Shown here one piece after another: positions 54,787 through 64,000 of a stretch of 64,000 bases of DNA. This DNA comes from Cryphonectria parasitica EP155 (Eukaryota; Ascomycota; Sordariomycetes; Diaporthales; Cryphonectriaceae): positions 2,254,001-2,318,000 of the forward strand of contig NW_024468914.1 of assembly GCF_011745365.1 (NCBI RefSeq). The letters are read 5' to 3'. Numbering within the stretch: position 1 is the first letter of the stretch; each line of letters starts with the position of its first letter. A program made the translations under genes and the position numbers. Under the pieces are notes generated by a model. That model was not told where the DNA came from and ran no database searches. It saw only the letters and a program-made list of their open reading frames with translations.

Positions 54787-56469
54787 TTTGGTGAATAAGC
54801 CTTGATCGGTTTACTGGTTGGGCTGCCTCAGGCGTGAGGTTTGATACGTAAATATCTTGCGTTTGTGGTGGCGTCTGCGTTTTCACATGCAAATTGGTAG
54901 TGCACCTTTGTGAGAAATTTTGATGTGAGGTTAAGGCGTACATGATTACCTAAGCTACTGCACCTACAGGGGTCTGTGAGGGGGTGGCAGGGTGGCTACC
55001 AGTGAAGTGTCTTACAACCGAGCCGCTGCACAACCTCCAAAGTTCCCCAGACCAACCAGCATTGCGACCCCCTGTCAAGCGTTTTCCTTCCTTCCAGGAG
55101 ACCAAAACGACCTGAAGCAAAAATTACTCCTTCATTTGATGACCATTCTTATTTCCTGTCACAGTGTCAATCTGATGGGCGTCGCTGTTTCTCGTGATGA
55201 CCGAGTCGGTGCCGGGCCGAGACGCTTAACGCCTTTCAACGCCGGGCGGAAATCTCGTCAACCGAGGCCGGCTGCCAAAAGTCGAGGTCCGCAGGCCCCA
55301 CAGACAGCTTCAATTGATCCAAAAACAGCGCGATGCCTGTCTCCACAGCCCGCAGAGTCTGGGTCTGGGGCTGGGTGCCGGGTGCTGGGCAAGCTGGGGC
55401 TCGTTGGCCCCTCCACTGAATGGAACGGTCCTGTCGCGAACGGTCTGGTCTGCAGGCCAGCGAAAATTTTCTAGTGATTGTTTTGCCGCGCTGGTTGGTC
55501 TCCTCCTCCTTTTCTTCATGAGCTCGGTTGTTGCACTTGTAGCAGTGCTAGCCTCAGATAGCTGCAGAGGCTTTATGAATACGGATTTGTAGCATGTCCT
55601 CACCAGTCTTGGTCGTTCCCCCAAAGGCTATCAGCAGAGGGCAATGGTTGGACGAAGCTATGATCAGCCAGCCAGTCACGGGCGTCTGAATCAGCGCCGC
55701 AGCAAGTTACTATGTACTTATGGAGCTTGGGCCGCATCCCGGATGAAAGGACATCGGCCCCACGGCTGAAGCCGGTAGCGCAGCAACCGACGTGAGCCGC
55801 TGTCTCCGGAACAATCAATCGCTACACGAGTCAATTCAAATGGCTTTATGCTATGCGGAATGCCCTCATGGAAGCCAATGAGCGGTTATTTGAGCTATGT
55901 GTCTTATGGCAAACTGTGGATGACCGTTTATAGCTTCTATGAAAGGTATAGAAGACGTTTCCCTCCATCATTCATAACTCCTCCGCAACGACACGCAATG
56001 CAGGTCAACCACAACGAGGCCGCTGCTATTAGAAAGCAGGCTGAGCTTAGAAGGACATACCCACGCCCGTCGAGATGGCATGTACGGCCAGGATGTAATT
56101 AGGATATAGATTCAAGAAAGTACAAGCAAAACAAACGCGAATGCTGACCACCTGAAAAGTCATCGGAGGTAGCAGGTTCCTACCACTTCGTTTGCACATG
56201 CCGGAACCACGACGACATAGTGCTGCGCAGGCAGTTCTCAAATCCGAAACAGGTTCTCGATTAAATTTAACAATTGAACTATCGCTACAGCTTCTACTCG
56301 ATATCCAGCTGTTGTCAACTCGCTGCTGCTAAGGAAATAGGTGTGGTGGTGAGGCTATCGTCGTCGTAATTGTTATTTCCGGTCGAAAATACGTGCCATC
56401 CCTGCCGGATCGGTACAGCCATGCATCCTTGTGACGTTATTTTGACACTGTTTGCCTCCAAATCTTTAT

Positions 56470-56489
56470 AATTCGCGCAGTGTGATTGG
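56470..56489 (-). promoter_or_regulatory. Candidate CCAAT-binding complex/HapX site of aconitase
   Basis: On the minus strand CCAAT (56489-56485) is followed after exactly 12 bases by ATT. This fits the published CBC:HapX pattern CSAAT-N12-RWT. It lies about 425 bases upstream of the aconitase ATG. In Aspergillus, HapX represses aconitase under iron starvation; the same control here is inference. Confidence 0.35.
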
Positions 56490-56789
56490 CCGATCCGGCT
56501 ATGATGTAGGAGGAATGGAGCCTTTTATCCTCGGTGCAGAGGTGGAGCAGGGGGGGCCTACAGGCAACTTGTGTGAGGTGCTTAGCGCAGGAAATGCCAC
56601 GGGTTGCGACCGAGGGAAAGGAACAAGGAATCCAGGCTCTTTTTCGCTCGTGGCTGCTATCTAAAACCTCTTCCCTCCTTCTCTTCCACGCACACTTTTC
56701 CACTTTTCCTAACCTCCACCCTTAACCTCCTCTGCCTTTCTTGGTTTCTTTTCACTCCCACCTCAATCCTGCTCTGTGGTGGTAATTCC

Positions 56790-56810
56790 ATGCCTCTTTA
56801 CCTTCTCTGA
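56790..56810 (+). promoter_or_regulatory. Possible uORF in the aconitase leader
   Basis: ATG CCT CTT TAC CTT CTC TGA encodes six residues and ends 104 bases before the main ATG. It matters only if transcription starts upstream of it. Confidence 0.3.
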
Positions 56811-56914
56811 GAGCTCCCCTTGTGTGACCTCTCTCCAACTCTCCTCTCCACTCACAGCTTCCAGCTAAACAACAGCTTCTCTCGTGTGCAAAAAAGAGAG
56901 ACGCAGCCTCCAAA

Positions 56915-59909
56915 ATGTTGGCATCTCGTCAGCTCCTGGGCAATGTTGCCCGGAGCCGTGCCGCCGCCGGCCTGCCTCTGCGGCGAACCATGGCCACCGT
57001 CACAGATTCTCCTCTCGACCGCAAGGTGAGTTGTTGCCCCTCTATCGCCAATCCAGCTGGACCTCGGCGTCATTGCGCGCGTTATGTATACCTTGCAGCC
57101 GTTTGCTGACGTCAAGTGATCAATAGGTCAGGCAAAACAACTGGGAAGAGGGCAACTTCATCAACTACAAGAAGATGTCCGAGAACCTTGCTATCGTCCG
57201 CGCAAGACTCAACCGACCCCTCACATACGGCGAGAAGATCCTGTACTCTCACCTGGACGACCCAGAAGGCCAGGATATCGAACGCGGCAGCTCCTACCTG
57301 AAACTGCGGCCCGACCGCGTTGCCTGCCAGGATGCCACCGCCCAGATGGCTATTCTGCAGTTCATGTCCGCCGGCATGCCCCAGGTCGCAAACCCCTCCA
57401 CGGTTCACTGTGACCACCTGATCGAGGCCCAGGTTGGCAACGAGAAGGATCTGGCCCGCGCCGTGAGCATCAACAAGGAGGTCTACGACTTCCTCTCGTC
57501 CGCCTGCGCAAAGTACAACATTGGTTTCTGGAAGCCCGGCTCTGGTATCATCCACCAGATCCTGCTCGAGAACTATGCCTTCCCCGGTGGTCTGCTCATC
57601 GGCACCGACTCCCACACCCCCAACGCCGGTGGTCTCGGCATGTGCGCTATCGGTGTTGGCGGTGCCGATGCTGTCGATGTCATGGCCAACCTGCCCTGGG
57701 AGCTCAAGGCCCCCAAGTTCATCGGTGTCAAGCTGACCGGCCAGATGTCCGGCTGGACCTCAGCAAAGGACATTATCCTCAAGGTCGCCGGCATTCTCAC
57801 TGTCAAAGGCGGCACGGGGGCGATTTTGGATTATTTGTTGGTTTTCCTGTCCCCTCTCGTCTTTCTATAATTTGAAGTTATCATTTGAAGTCGTGATACT
57901 AACTTTTACTAGCGGCAAGTACTTTTCGCACCTTCCTCAACATGAGCTTGACAGCAACCCCTCGCGACTGCCTTTTCTCTCTCCCCTCCATCCATTTTTT
58001 ATTTACCCCTCCGCCCTCTAATTTTTTTCTTTCCTCTCTCTTCTCTCACCCTCCTCCCAATCCCCTCATCACTCCCTTACCTAGATGCCACCGAGACACC
58101 TTCAAGATTCCGGTCTTATTTTCCCTCTCATGGCCCGCCCCTCTGTCTAGACAGCCGTCAGACATCGTCCAAGTTCCTTCCCTTCCTCAACGTCGCCGGT
58201 TCAGCAAAAACATTTCCTCGCGGCTAACCGGTGCCCTAAACTTTCCCAACACTTCAAAAAACTTTCTCATTGTCTTGTACAGCATTACTAACCTTTCTAA
58301 ACATTCTAGGACCCGGTGTTGACAGCATCTCAGCGACGGGTATGGGCACAATCTGCAACATGGGTGCTGAAATCGGCGCGACAACCTCCATCTTCCCCTT
58401 CAATGAGAGCATGTACAAGTATCTGGAGGCTACCAAGCGCAAGGAGATTGGTGACTTTGCCCGGACTTATGCCAAAGACCTCCGCGAGGACGAGGGTGCC
58501 GAGTATGACCAGCTGATCGAGATCAACCTGTCCGAGCTCGAGCCTCACATTAACGGCCCCTTCACTCCCGATCTGGCTACGCCTATCTCCAAGTTCAGCC
58601 AGGCTGTCAAGGACAACGGCTGGCCCGAGGAGCTCAAGGTTGGCCTCATCGGCTCCTGCACCAACTCCTCGTATGAAGACATGTCTCGCGCTGCCGCGAT
58701 CGCCCGTGACGCCCTTGACCACGGTCTCAAGTCCAAGGCCATCTTCACTGTCACCCCTGGCTCTGAGCAGATTCGTGCTACCATTGCTCGCGATGGTCAG
58801 CTTGAGACCTTTGAGGAGTACGGCGGCATCGTTCTTGCCAATGCTTGTGGTCCTTGCATTGGACAGTGGGATCGTCGCGATGTTGAGAAGGGCACAGCCA
58901 ACTCCATCGTCTCGTCCTACAACCGAAACTTCACTGGCCGGAACGACGGCAACCCCGCCACTCACTCCTTCGTCACCTCCCCCGACCTGGTTGTCGCCAT
59001 GACCGTTGCTGGCTCTCTGCACTTCAACCCGCTGACCGACACCCTGAAGGACAAGGACGGCAAGGAGTTCAAACTGAAGCCCCCTACTGGTGATGGCCTC
59101 CCGACCCGGGGCTACGACCCAGGCATGGACACCTACCAGGCACCTCCCAAGGATCGTGCCGCCGTCGAGGTCAAGGTCGCACCTTCTTCCGACCGTCTTC
59201 AGATCCTGTCACCATTCAATGCCTGGGATGGCAAGGACGCTACCGACCTGCCTATCCTTATCAAGACCCAGGGCAAGACCACCACCGATCACATCTCAAT
59301 GGCTGGCCCCTGGTTGAAGTACCGCGGTCACTTGGACAACATCTCCAACAACATGCTGATCGGCGCCATCAACGCTGCCAATGGTGAGGCCAACAAGGTT
59401 TGCAACCAGACCAATGGCGAGTGGGATGCCGTTCCTGCTGTTGCCCGTGACTACAAGGCCAAGGGCATCCGGTGGGTCGTCATTGGAGACTGGAACTACG
59501 GTGAGGGTTCTTCGCGTGAGCACGCTGCTCTTGAGCCCCGCCACCTTGGTGGCCTTGCCATCATCACCCGATCCTTTGCCCGTATTCACGAGACGAATCT
59601 GAAGAAGCAGGGCATGCTGCCCCTGACCTTCTCTGACCCCGCCGACTACGACAAGATTCCTACGGATGCCAAGGTATGAATTCTATATAGACAATCACGG
59701 CCCCTCAGACCCGAATTCTTGACTGACAATGTATACAGGTCGACATCAAGGCCACCGAGCTCGAGCCCGGCAAGCCCATTACTATGGTCGTCAAGCCCAA
59801 GGACGGCAAGGCCTTCGAGATTAAGCTGTCGCACACGTTCAACGCCGGTCAGATCGAGTGGTTCAAGAACGGCAGTGCTCTGAACACGATGGCCAAGAAC
59901 AACAAGTAA
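56915..59909 (+). CDS. ACO1: Mitochondrial aconitate hydratase
   Basis: Exons 56915-57025, 57127-57836, 57913-57914, 58310-59673 and 59739-59909 give 785 residues in phase. The enzyme isomerises citrate to isocitrate in the TCA cycle in the mitochondrial matrix. The first about 30 residues form an Arg-rich presequence. The 4Fe-4S ligands are Cys391 (GSCTNSS), Cys454 and Cys457 (ACGPCIGQW), with the 63-residue spacing seen in animal aconitase. [13 protein letters not shown] and [20 protein letters not shown] complete the active site. Between DY and GPGVDS one residue is missing from the two flanking exons. A 2-nt exon CG supplies it as Phe274 and restores the frame, using a GC-AG intron. Iron-dependent control through a CCAAT/HapX site is plausible. 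Confidence 0.96.
57913..57914 (+). other. 2-nt microexon of aconitase followed by a GC-AG intron
   Basis: Upstream, intron 57837-57912 (donor GTTGGT) ends in a textbook CTAAC..TACTAG. The next bases are CG and then GCAAGT, the strict consensus of GC donors. The following intron (57915-58309) ends in TTCTAG before GACCC. Only TT + CG + GA keeps the frame and reads Tyr-Phe-Gly-Pro-Gly. Confidence 0.75.
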
Positions 59910-60716
59910 AGCACCAGCGAAGCTTACTATAAGAGAGATTGCATGCCCGGCGAAAGTTTTGAGGCGAGAAGCGAACGATAGCTCATGAAAATCAGGTCAA
60001 GGTAGACCGAGAGAGACAAGGAAAGAAAGAGCAGGCTTGGGGAGGCAGCACCGAGGAGATTCCGGAAGACGAAGCTGCCGGGGCATACAATATTACCAAC
60101 TAAATGGCTTGCTCCTGGCGGAAGTAGTGGGAGGGCCAACGGCAAGGAAGCTCATGTGTTTTTTGAACCTTTATATCACCCCGGACAGGCAACGTCCATT
60201 TCCTAGCTTGTACAATTGAAATTTTCCAACGTTACTTTGCTCATCCTTTGGAATTGAGGTGGCACGTGAAGCTGAAGACGTTACCAGACAACGAGGACGG
60301 TCTGCATGAAGTAATACTTGTACGAAAGGCTGCTTGATAATAGATCAGTTTTGACTAGCAGGAATCTGTTCTTACCCCCACGTCAATATTTATACCCAGA
60401 CAAAAATTAGATGAAACTAATTCAAAAGCTTTCAATTGCTAAAAAAGAACAGCTAGGATCGGAAGACGAAGTGTTGACTTGGACGAGGCTACGAGCCTGG
60501 GGAAATAGTGCAGGGGCCCTCGCCTAAAGTCAGCGGACTAGAACCTTAGACAAGGGCCCCTGCCAGACGAACCCTTGACCCTGGATCAACGACCTCATCG
60601 ACCAAAAAGTGACGAGCAGGGTCTCGCAACCAAAGTCACTGACGTCGCCCGCCCGCCTTGTTGTTCCAAGGCTTTCCTCCCCCTCGTCTTCCTCAAGCTC
60701 CATCACCGGCCCTTGC
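59910..60716. other. Aconitase 3' UTR and SAK gene promoter region
   Basis: These 807 bases lie between two tandem plus-strand genes. The frame of the next gene is open upstream of its first ATG, but only from non-ATG codons. No other gene is seen. Confidence 0.55.
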
Positions 60717-62651
60717 ATGCATGCTGCCCGGCTCAGACTGCCCGGTTTGCAGCGATTGACAAGGTTGCGAGGAGCCATGCAGCAGCCATCCTACGCTGGC
60801 GCACTGTCGCAGCAGCAACAACACGGCGCCGTCAATGGCAAGGCCAACGGCCATCAGGTGCCTCTGACCCCGACTGCGATGAGCAGGTGGTCAGTCACGT
60901 CAAAGCAGCTACCCCCGGTGGACCAGATCAAGGCCTTACATGTCTACGACTTCGACAACACCCGTAAGAACAACCCAACGCCTGCCTCATTTGCTTTCAC
61001 TTGTTTTCAGCGTCGAAATACAAGACCGCGGCTCCTGCTGACCTGGTTTTTTCCTCATATCGCAGTCTTCAAAACTCCCCTTCCCAACGTCAAGCTCTGG
61101 AACGGCTCGACGATTGGTCTGCTCTCCAACGCGGACATCTTCGCGAACGGCGGCTGGTGGCACGACTCTCGCATCCTGGCAGCGACGGGCGAAGGACTCA
61201 CAAAGGAAGAGCCGCGGGCGTGGGAGGGATGGTGGAACGAGAAGATTGTGGAGCTGGTGCAGCTGAGCAACAAGCAGAAGGATGCGCTCTGCGTGCTACT
61301 CACAGGTCGCTCCGAGTCGGGGTTCGGCGCGCTCATCAAGCGGATCGTGGCCTCCAAGGGCCTGGAATTCCACATGGTCTCGCTGAAGCCCGGCGTTGGT
61401 CCCAACGGAGAGCGCTTCACCAGCACCATGAACTTCAAGCAGGTCTTTCTGCGCACATTGATGGAGACGTACAAGGACGCGGAGGAGATACGCATCTATG
61501 AGGACCGGCCCAAGCACACCAAGGGCTTTCGGGATTTCATGCACAGCTACAACATGACGCAGCGTGGACCGAACGCGGTGAGGAACCCTATCACCGCAGA
61601 GGTGATTCAGGTCGCAGACATGTCAACAAGCCTCAACCCTGTCGTGGAGATTGCAGAGATACAACACATTATAAACGACCACAATGAAGCAGTAGCGAAC
61701 CGGACGTTTCGTGGAGACAGGCTGATGATCAAGAAGACGGTCTTCTTCACGGGGTACATGATCAGTCCGGCAGACACCAAACGTCTCCTCAGTCTTGCGT
61801 CAATACCGGCAGGAGTGCAGGAGGCCGATCTCAAGTACCACGGCAACAACATCATGATCTGTCCTCGTCCTTGCTCGGCCTCCATCCTCGAAAAGGTCGG
61901 CGGCATGGGCGCCAAGATGCGCTGGGCCGTTACGGGCGTCGCCTGCCTCGACAACAGCATCTGGGCCGCATGTCTCCGTCCAGTCCCCGACGGCGCGCGC
62001 TTCCACACCGAAAACCCTTCTCCACTGGTGGTCCTTGCGCTGAGGAAAGGCGCGAAGCCTATCGACGCGACGAAGATTAAGAACTGGCAGCCCGTCACGC
62101 CCGACAAGGCCTTCGAGTTCGATTCGACGGTCGGCGAGAAGGTCTTGCTGCGTATCGAGCCTGACAACCCAGGCGAGAACTCCTACGAGAGCTTGTTTCC
62201 GCACAAAGGCACGGGCAAACGGAAGCATGCTGGGGGCGACGACTCTCCAGCGCGCCGTGGTGACCGCGGCGGGCACAATAATGCACGGGGAAACAGTTCT
62301 TTCGGCGGCAGGGGTCGCGCCGGCTTCAACAACTACCGCGGGGGCGGCGGGGGCGGCGGGGGCGGAAGTAACAGCGGTGGATTCCGTGGCGGGCCCAAAG
62401 GAGGCAACCGTGGCGGAGCGCGTGCTGGTCGCGGAGGGTCTCGGGGCGGAAGGGGAGGAGGTGCACGACATTACCATTCCCTCGATGACGTCGGCAAGGG
62501 AGAGTTCGTCAATGGCGCATCGCCTGCTATGTACGACGATGCCCCTGGTGGCGGACAGTGGGCGTCATCGTTCAACTCGACCCGATCAAAAGGAGGCGGA
62601 GCGTCCGGCAACAATGGCGGTGGGAGTGGTGGTGTGGAGCAGTTCTACTAG
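60717..62651 (+). CDS. HAD-type 'Swiss Army Knife' RNA repair-like protein with RGG tail
   Basis: Two exons, 60717-60963 and 61066-62651, give 610 residues from the first in-frame ATG; an ATG at 60777 would remove 20 residues. The HAD nucleophile motif is DFDNT (78-82), followed across the intron by LFKTPLPNVKLWNG. The conserved LLTGR (HAD motif II-like) and EIRIYEDRPKH (acidic motif) mark the HAD_SAK_1 family. This family is named for association with RNA-repair domain proteins; its reaction in fungi is not established. The C-terminal 130 residues are RGG/Gly-rich, typical of RNA-binding tails. The 102-nt intron (60964-61065) is a multiple of three and free of stops. The 20 residues before 60777 are Arg-rich without acids, so a mitochondrial presequence is possible. 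The frame continues open for 118 codons after the TAG at 62649. Confidence 0.88.
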   Translation: MHAARLRLPGLQRLTRLRGAMQQPSYAGALSQQQQHGAVNGKANGHQVPLTPTAMSRWSVTSKQLPPVDQIKALHVYDFDNTRKNNPTPASFAFTCFQRRNTRPRLLLTWFFPHIAVFKTPLPNVKLWNGSTIGLLSNADIFANGGWWHDSRILAATGEGLTKEEPRAWEGWWNEKIVELVQLSNKQKDALCVLLTGRSESGFGALIKRIVASKGLEFHMVSLKPGVGPNGERFTSTMNFKQVFLRTLMETYKDAEEIRIYEDRPKHTKGFRDFMHSYNMTQRGPNAVRNPITAEVIQVADMSTSLNPVVEIAEIQHIINDHNEAVANRTFRGDRLMIKKTVFFTGYMISPADTKRLLSLASIPAGVQEADLKYHGNNIMICPRPCSASILEKVGGMGAKMRWAVTGVACLDNSIWAACLRPVPDGARFHTENPSPLVVLALRKGAKPIDATKIKNWQPVTPDKAFEFDSTVGEKVLLRIEPDNPGENSYESLFPHKGTGKRKHAGGDDSPARRGDRGGHNNARGNSSFGGRGRAGFNNYRGGGGGGGGGSNSGGFRGGPKGGNRGGARAGRGGSRGGRGGGARHYHSLDDVGKGEFVNGASPAMYDDAPGGGQWASSFNSTRSKGGGASGNNGGGSGGVEQFY

Positions 62652-64000
62652 CAGAAGCATACTGCAGTCACACATACGACTACCTCAGACGCCACGTCCT
62701 CACAGGTGGACACGGCTCAGACCACACAGCCCCAACACAAGACGCCACCACTATCGGGTTCAGAGGGCCCGAAACCGACTGCACTTGCAGCTGTGCATAT
62801 AACCACCGACAGGGTCTTGAACGTCAAGGTAGAAGTCGGTTCTGTAAGCAGCACAGACAGCACAGATACGCAGCAGAGGGTGGCCAATATCATCTCTTTG
62901 CCTGGAGAACCGCCGCGCAGAAGAAGAATCGAAATGGTCGACACGGGCGCAACAACCAACGAGGATCCCGTCTCTCGATTCGTCTTCAAGCGCCGCGGTG
63001 ACTAGCAAAATTGTTTCAACCAAAGGGGGACGAGCGAGGCTTTGCGACACTCGAAAGAGGAGCAAAATGGTCTCGTGTCGCGCCCTCCGGCGCCAGTGGA
63101 GAGACCACGGCCTTGACATGTAAGAGTGCTATATAACATAAAGCAGCGAGAGCAAGGGGAAATCGGCTAGGTCGAGACAGAGTCTTCTCTGAGGCGGCAA
63201 GCATGAGTTTTACGGATTCTAATCTGTATCCGTTCCTCATGCTCCACTTCTTCGCCCACAGCGCCTTGTTTTTTTGACTTGCTATCGGAATAGAAGGAGA
63301 ACATGAACGAGGTATCACTGTACTCCAACGGCATTATCTGAAAGGTTCACTGTTAACATACGTGTAATACCCGTCTTTCATCTCCCCGTCGCAGCTGGGC
63401 GGCGTACATTACGGGGCGGGACGCAAGGATGAAATGAAATAAACGACAGATAAAAGGTTAGGGGCTGGAGAGGAGAAGTATGGTCTTACGAAATCAGGAG
63501 ACAGGCAGCATTCAGGCTGCTGGGCATTGAGGTTGCATTATTTGGGAGTGTATGGTTATTGTTTTTTGTTTCGATGATTGACATGCTCGGTAGTATAGTA
63601 TGGTTGATTGCTGGGTCAATAAAAGGGTCATAATTACCTGTGATATGGCTGAATTGACAATGTCATCTATTGTAATGGCTTGACTTGTTAGTGGACTTTG
63701 CTTGCTGGTCGCACAGTTGTTAAGACCCGGAACGACGTGAACTCCGTTCTTAATCAGGCCTTCTCTCGTCATGTTTCAACATAAACGGCAAACTTTGCCG
63801 TGTGAAAATGGCCTAGCAGGTGTGATTTCACATTCACGAGGCTCGGCATTCTCCCACTGAGATTTTCTCTTCGATGATACCATAATCAGGAATTGTTCTA
63901 CCTGTCTATATGATCTTTCTCACCTCGCTTCTTGCACAACCCAGCCAGCCGTCACAAAGCGTCATCACGCAGCGCAGACCTGCTCACCCTCTACTGCTAC
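62652..64000. other. Region downstream of the SAK gene
   Basis: The first 354 bases stay open in the SAK frame until a TAG at 63003-63005. The rest of this 1.35 kb to the window edge shows no domain on either strand. A palindromic A/T-rich patch around 63541-63660 precedes the edge. Confidence 0.5.

Larger units (their letters stand above)
54787..56914. other. Divergent region between BUD20 and aconitase
   Basis: This 2.1 kb region contains no recognised gene. The right 250 bases are pyrimidine-rich and should be the aconitase core promoter and leader. A CCAAT box with a HapX-like half-site lies at 56470-56489, and a six-codon upstream frame lies at 56790-56810. Confidence 0.55.

Noticed and set aside
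57913..57918. Six-base exon CGGCAA with a GT donor in aconitase
   Set aside because: It leaves the wrong phase; the next exon would read into a stop after a few codons. The two-base exon with GCAAGT fits.

Overview
The window is nuclear DNA of a filamentous ascomycete, most likely a Sordariomycete. The signs are intron-poor genes with short introns (43 of the usual GT..AG type in the 50-190 nt range dominate), CTAAC-like branch points, G+C-rich codons, pyrimidine-rich promoters, and a housekeeping gene set of the Pezizomycotina type. I see no CRISPR array, rRNA, convincing tRNA, transposase or viral gene. It is ordinary chromosomal housekeeping DNA, and the points of interest lie in gene structure rather than in an obvious new system.

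Left third (1-21 kb), all minus strand: a large CCCH + SF1 helicase + NFX1-finger protein cut by the window edge; a phosphatidylethanolamine-binding protein; two secreted alpha/beta hydrolases (a type-B carboxylesterase and a GHSGG esterase), each with a TATA box; a 2.5 kb gene-free stretch with simple repeats; and UDP-glucose:glycoprotein glucosyltransferase ending in KDEL.

Middle (21-43 kb): alpha-COP (+), convergent with proteasome subunit Rpn12 (-); a 3 kb stretch with a TATA box and pyrimidine-rich leader but no recognisable protein; the Sel1-repeat chitin synthase activator Skt5/Chs4 (-) with a very long first intron and a CAAX box whose last three residues sit alone on a 12-nt exon; Rad54 (-) divergent from a mitochondrial carrier (+); and a GT25 glycosyltransferase (-).

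Right third (43-64 kb): a short-chain dehydrogenase (+) convergent with a DUF1917/BLES03-like protein (-), separated by a 41-unit TCA/TCG repeat; the diphthamide protein Dph7 (+) convergent with GPI transamidase subunit Gaa1 (-); rhomboid protease Rbd2 (-); ribosome-export factor Bud20 (-); mitochondrial aconitase (+); and a HAD-type 'Swiss Army Knife' RNA-repair-like protein with an RGG tail (+).

Functional themes are the secretory pathway (UGGT, alpha-COP, Gaa1, Rbd2, Skt5, GT25), protein and ribosome quality control (Rpn12, Bud20, Dph7), and genome or RNA maintenance (Rad54, NFX1 helicase, SAK protein). These are not an operon-like cluster. The most notable observations are a 2-nt microexon followed by a GC-AG intron in aconitase, the split CAAX box in Skt5, and a 118-codon in-frame open extension after the SAK stop codon. 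Exon boundaries were placed by hand from reading frame, phase, splice consensus and family conservation, without transcript data.
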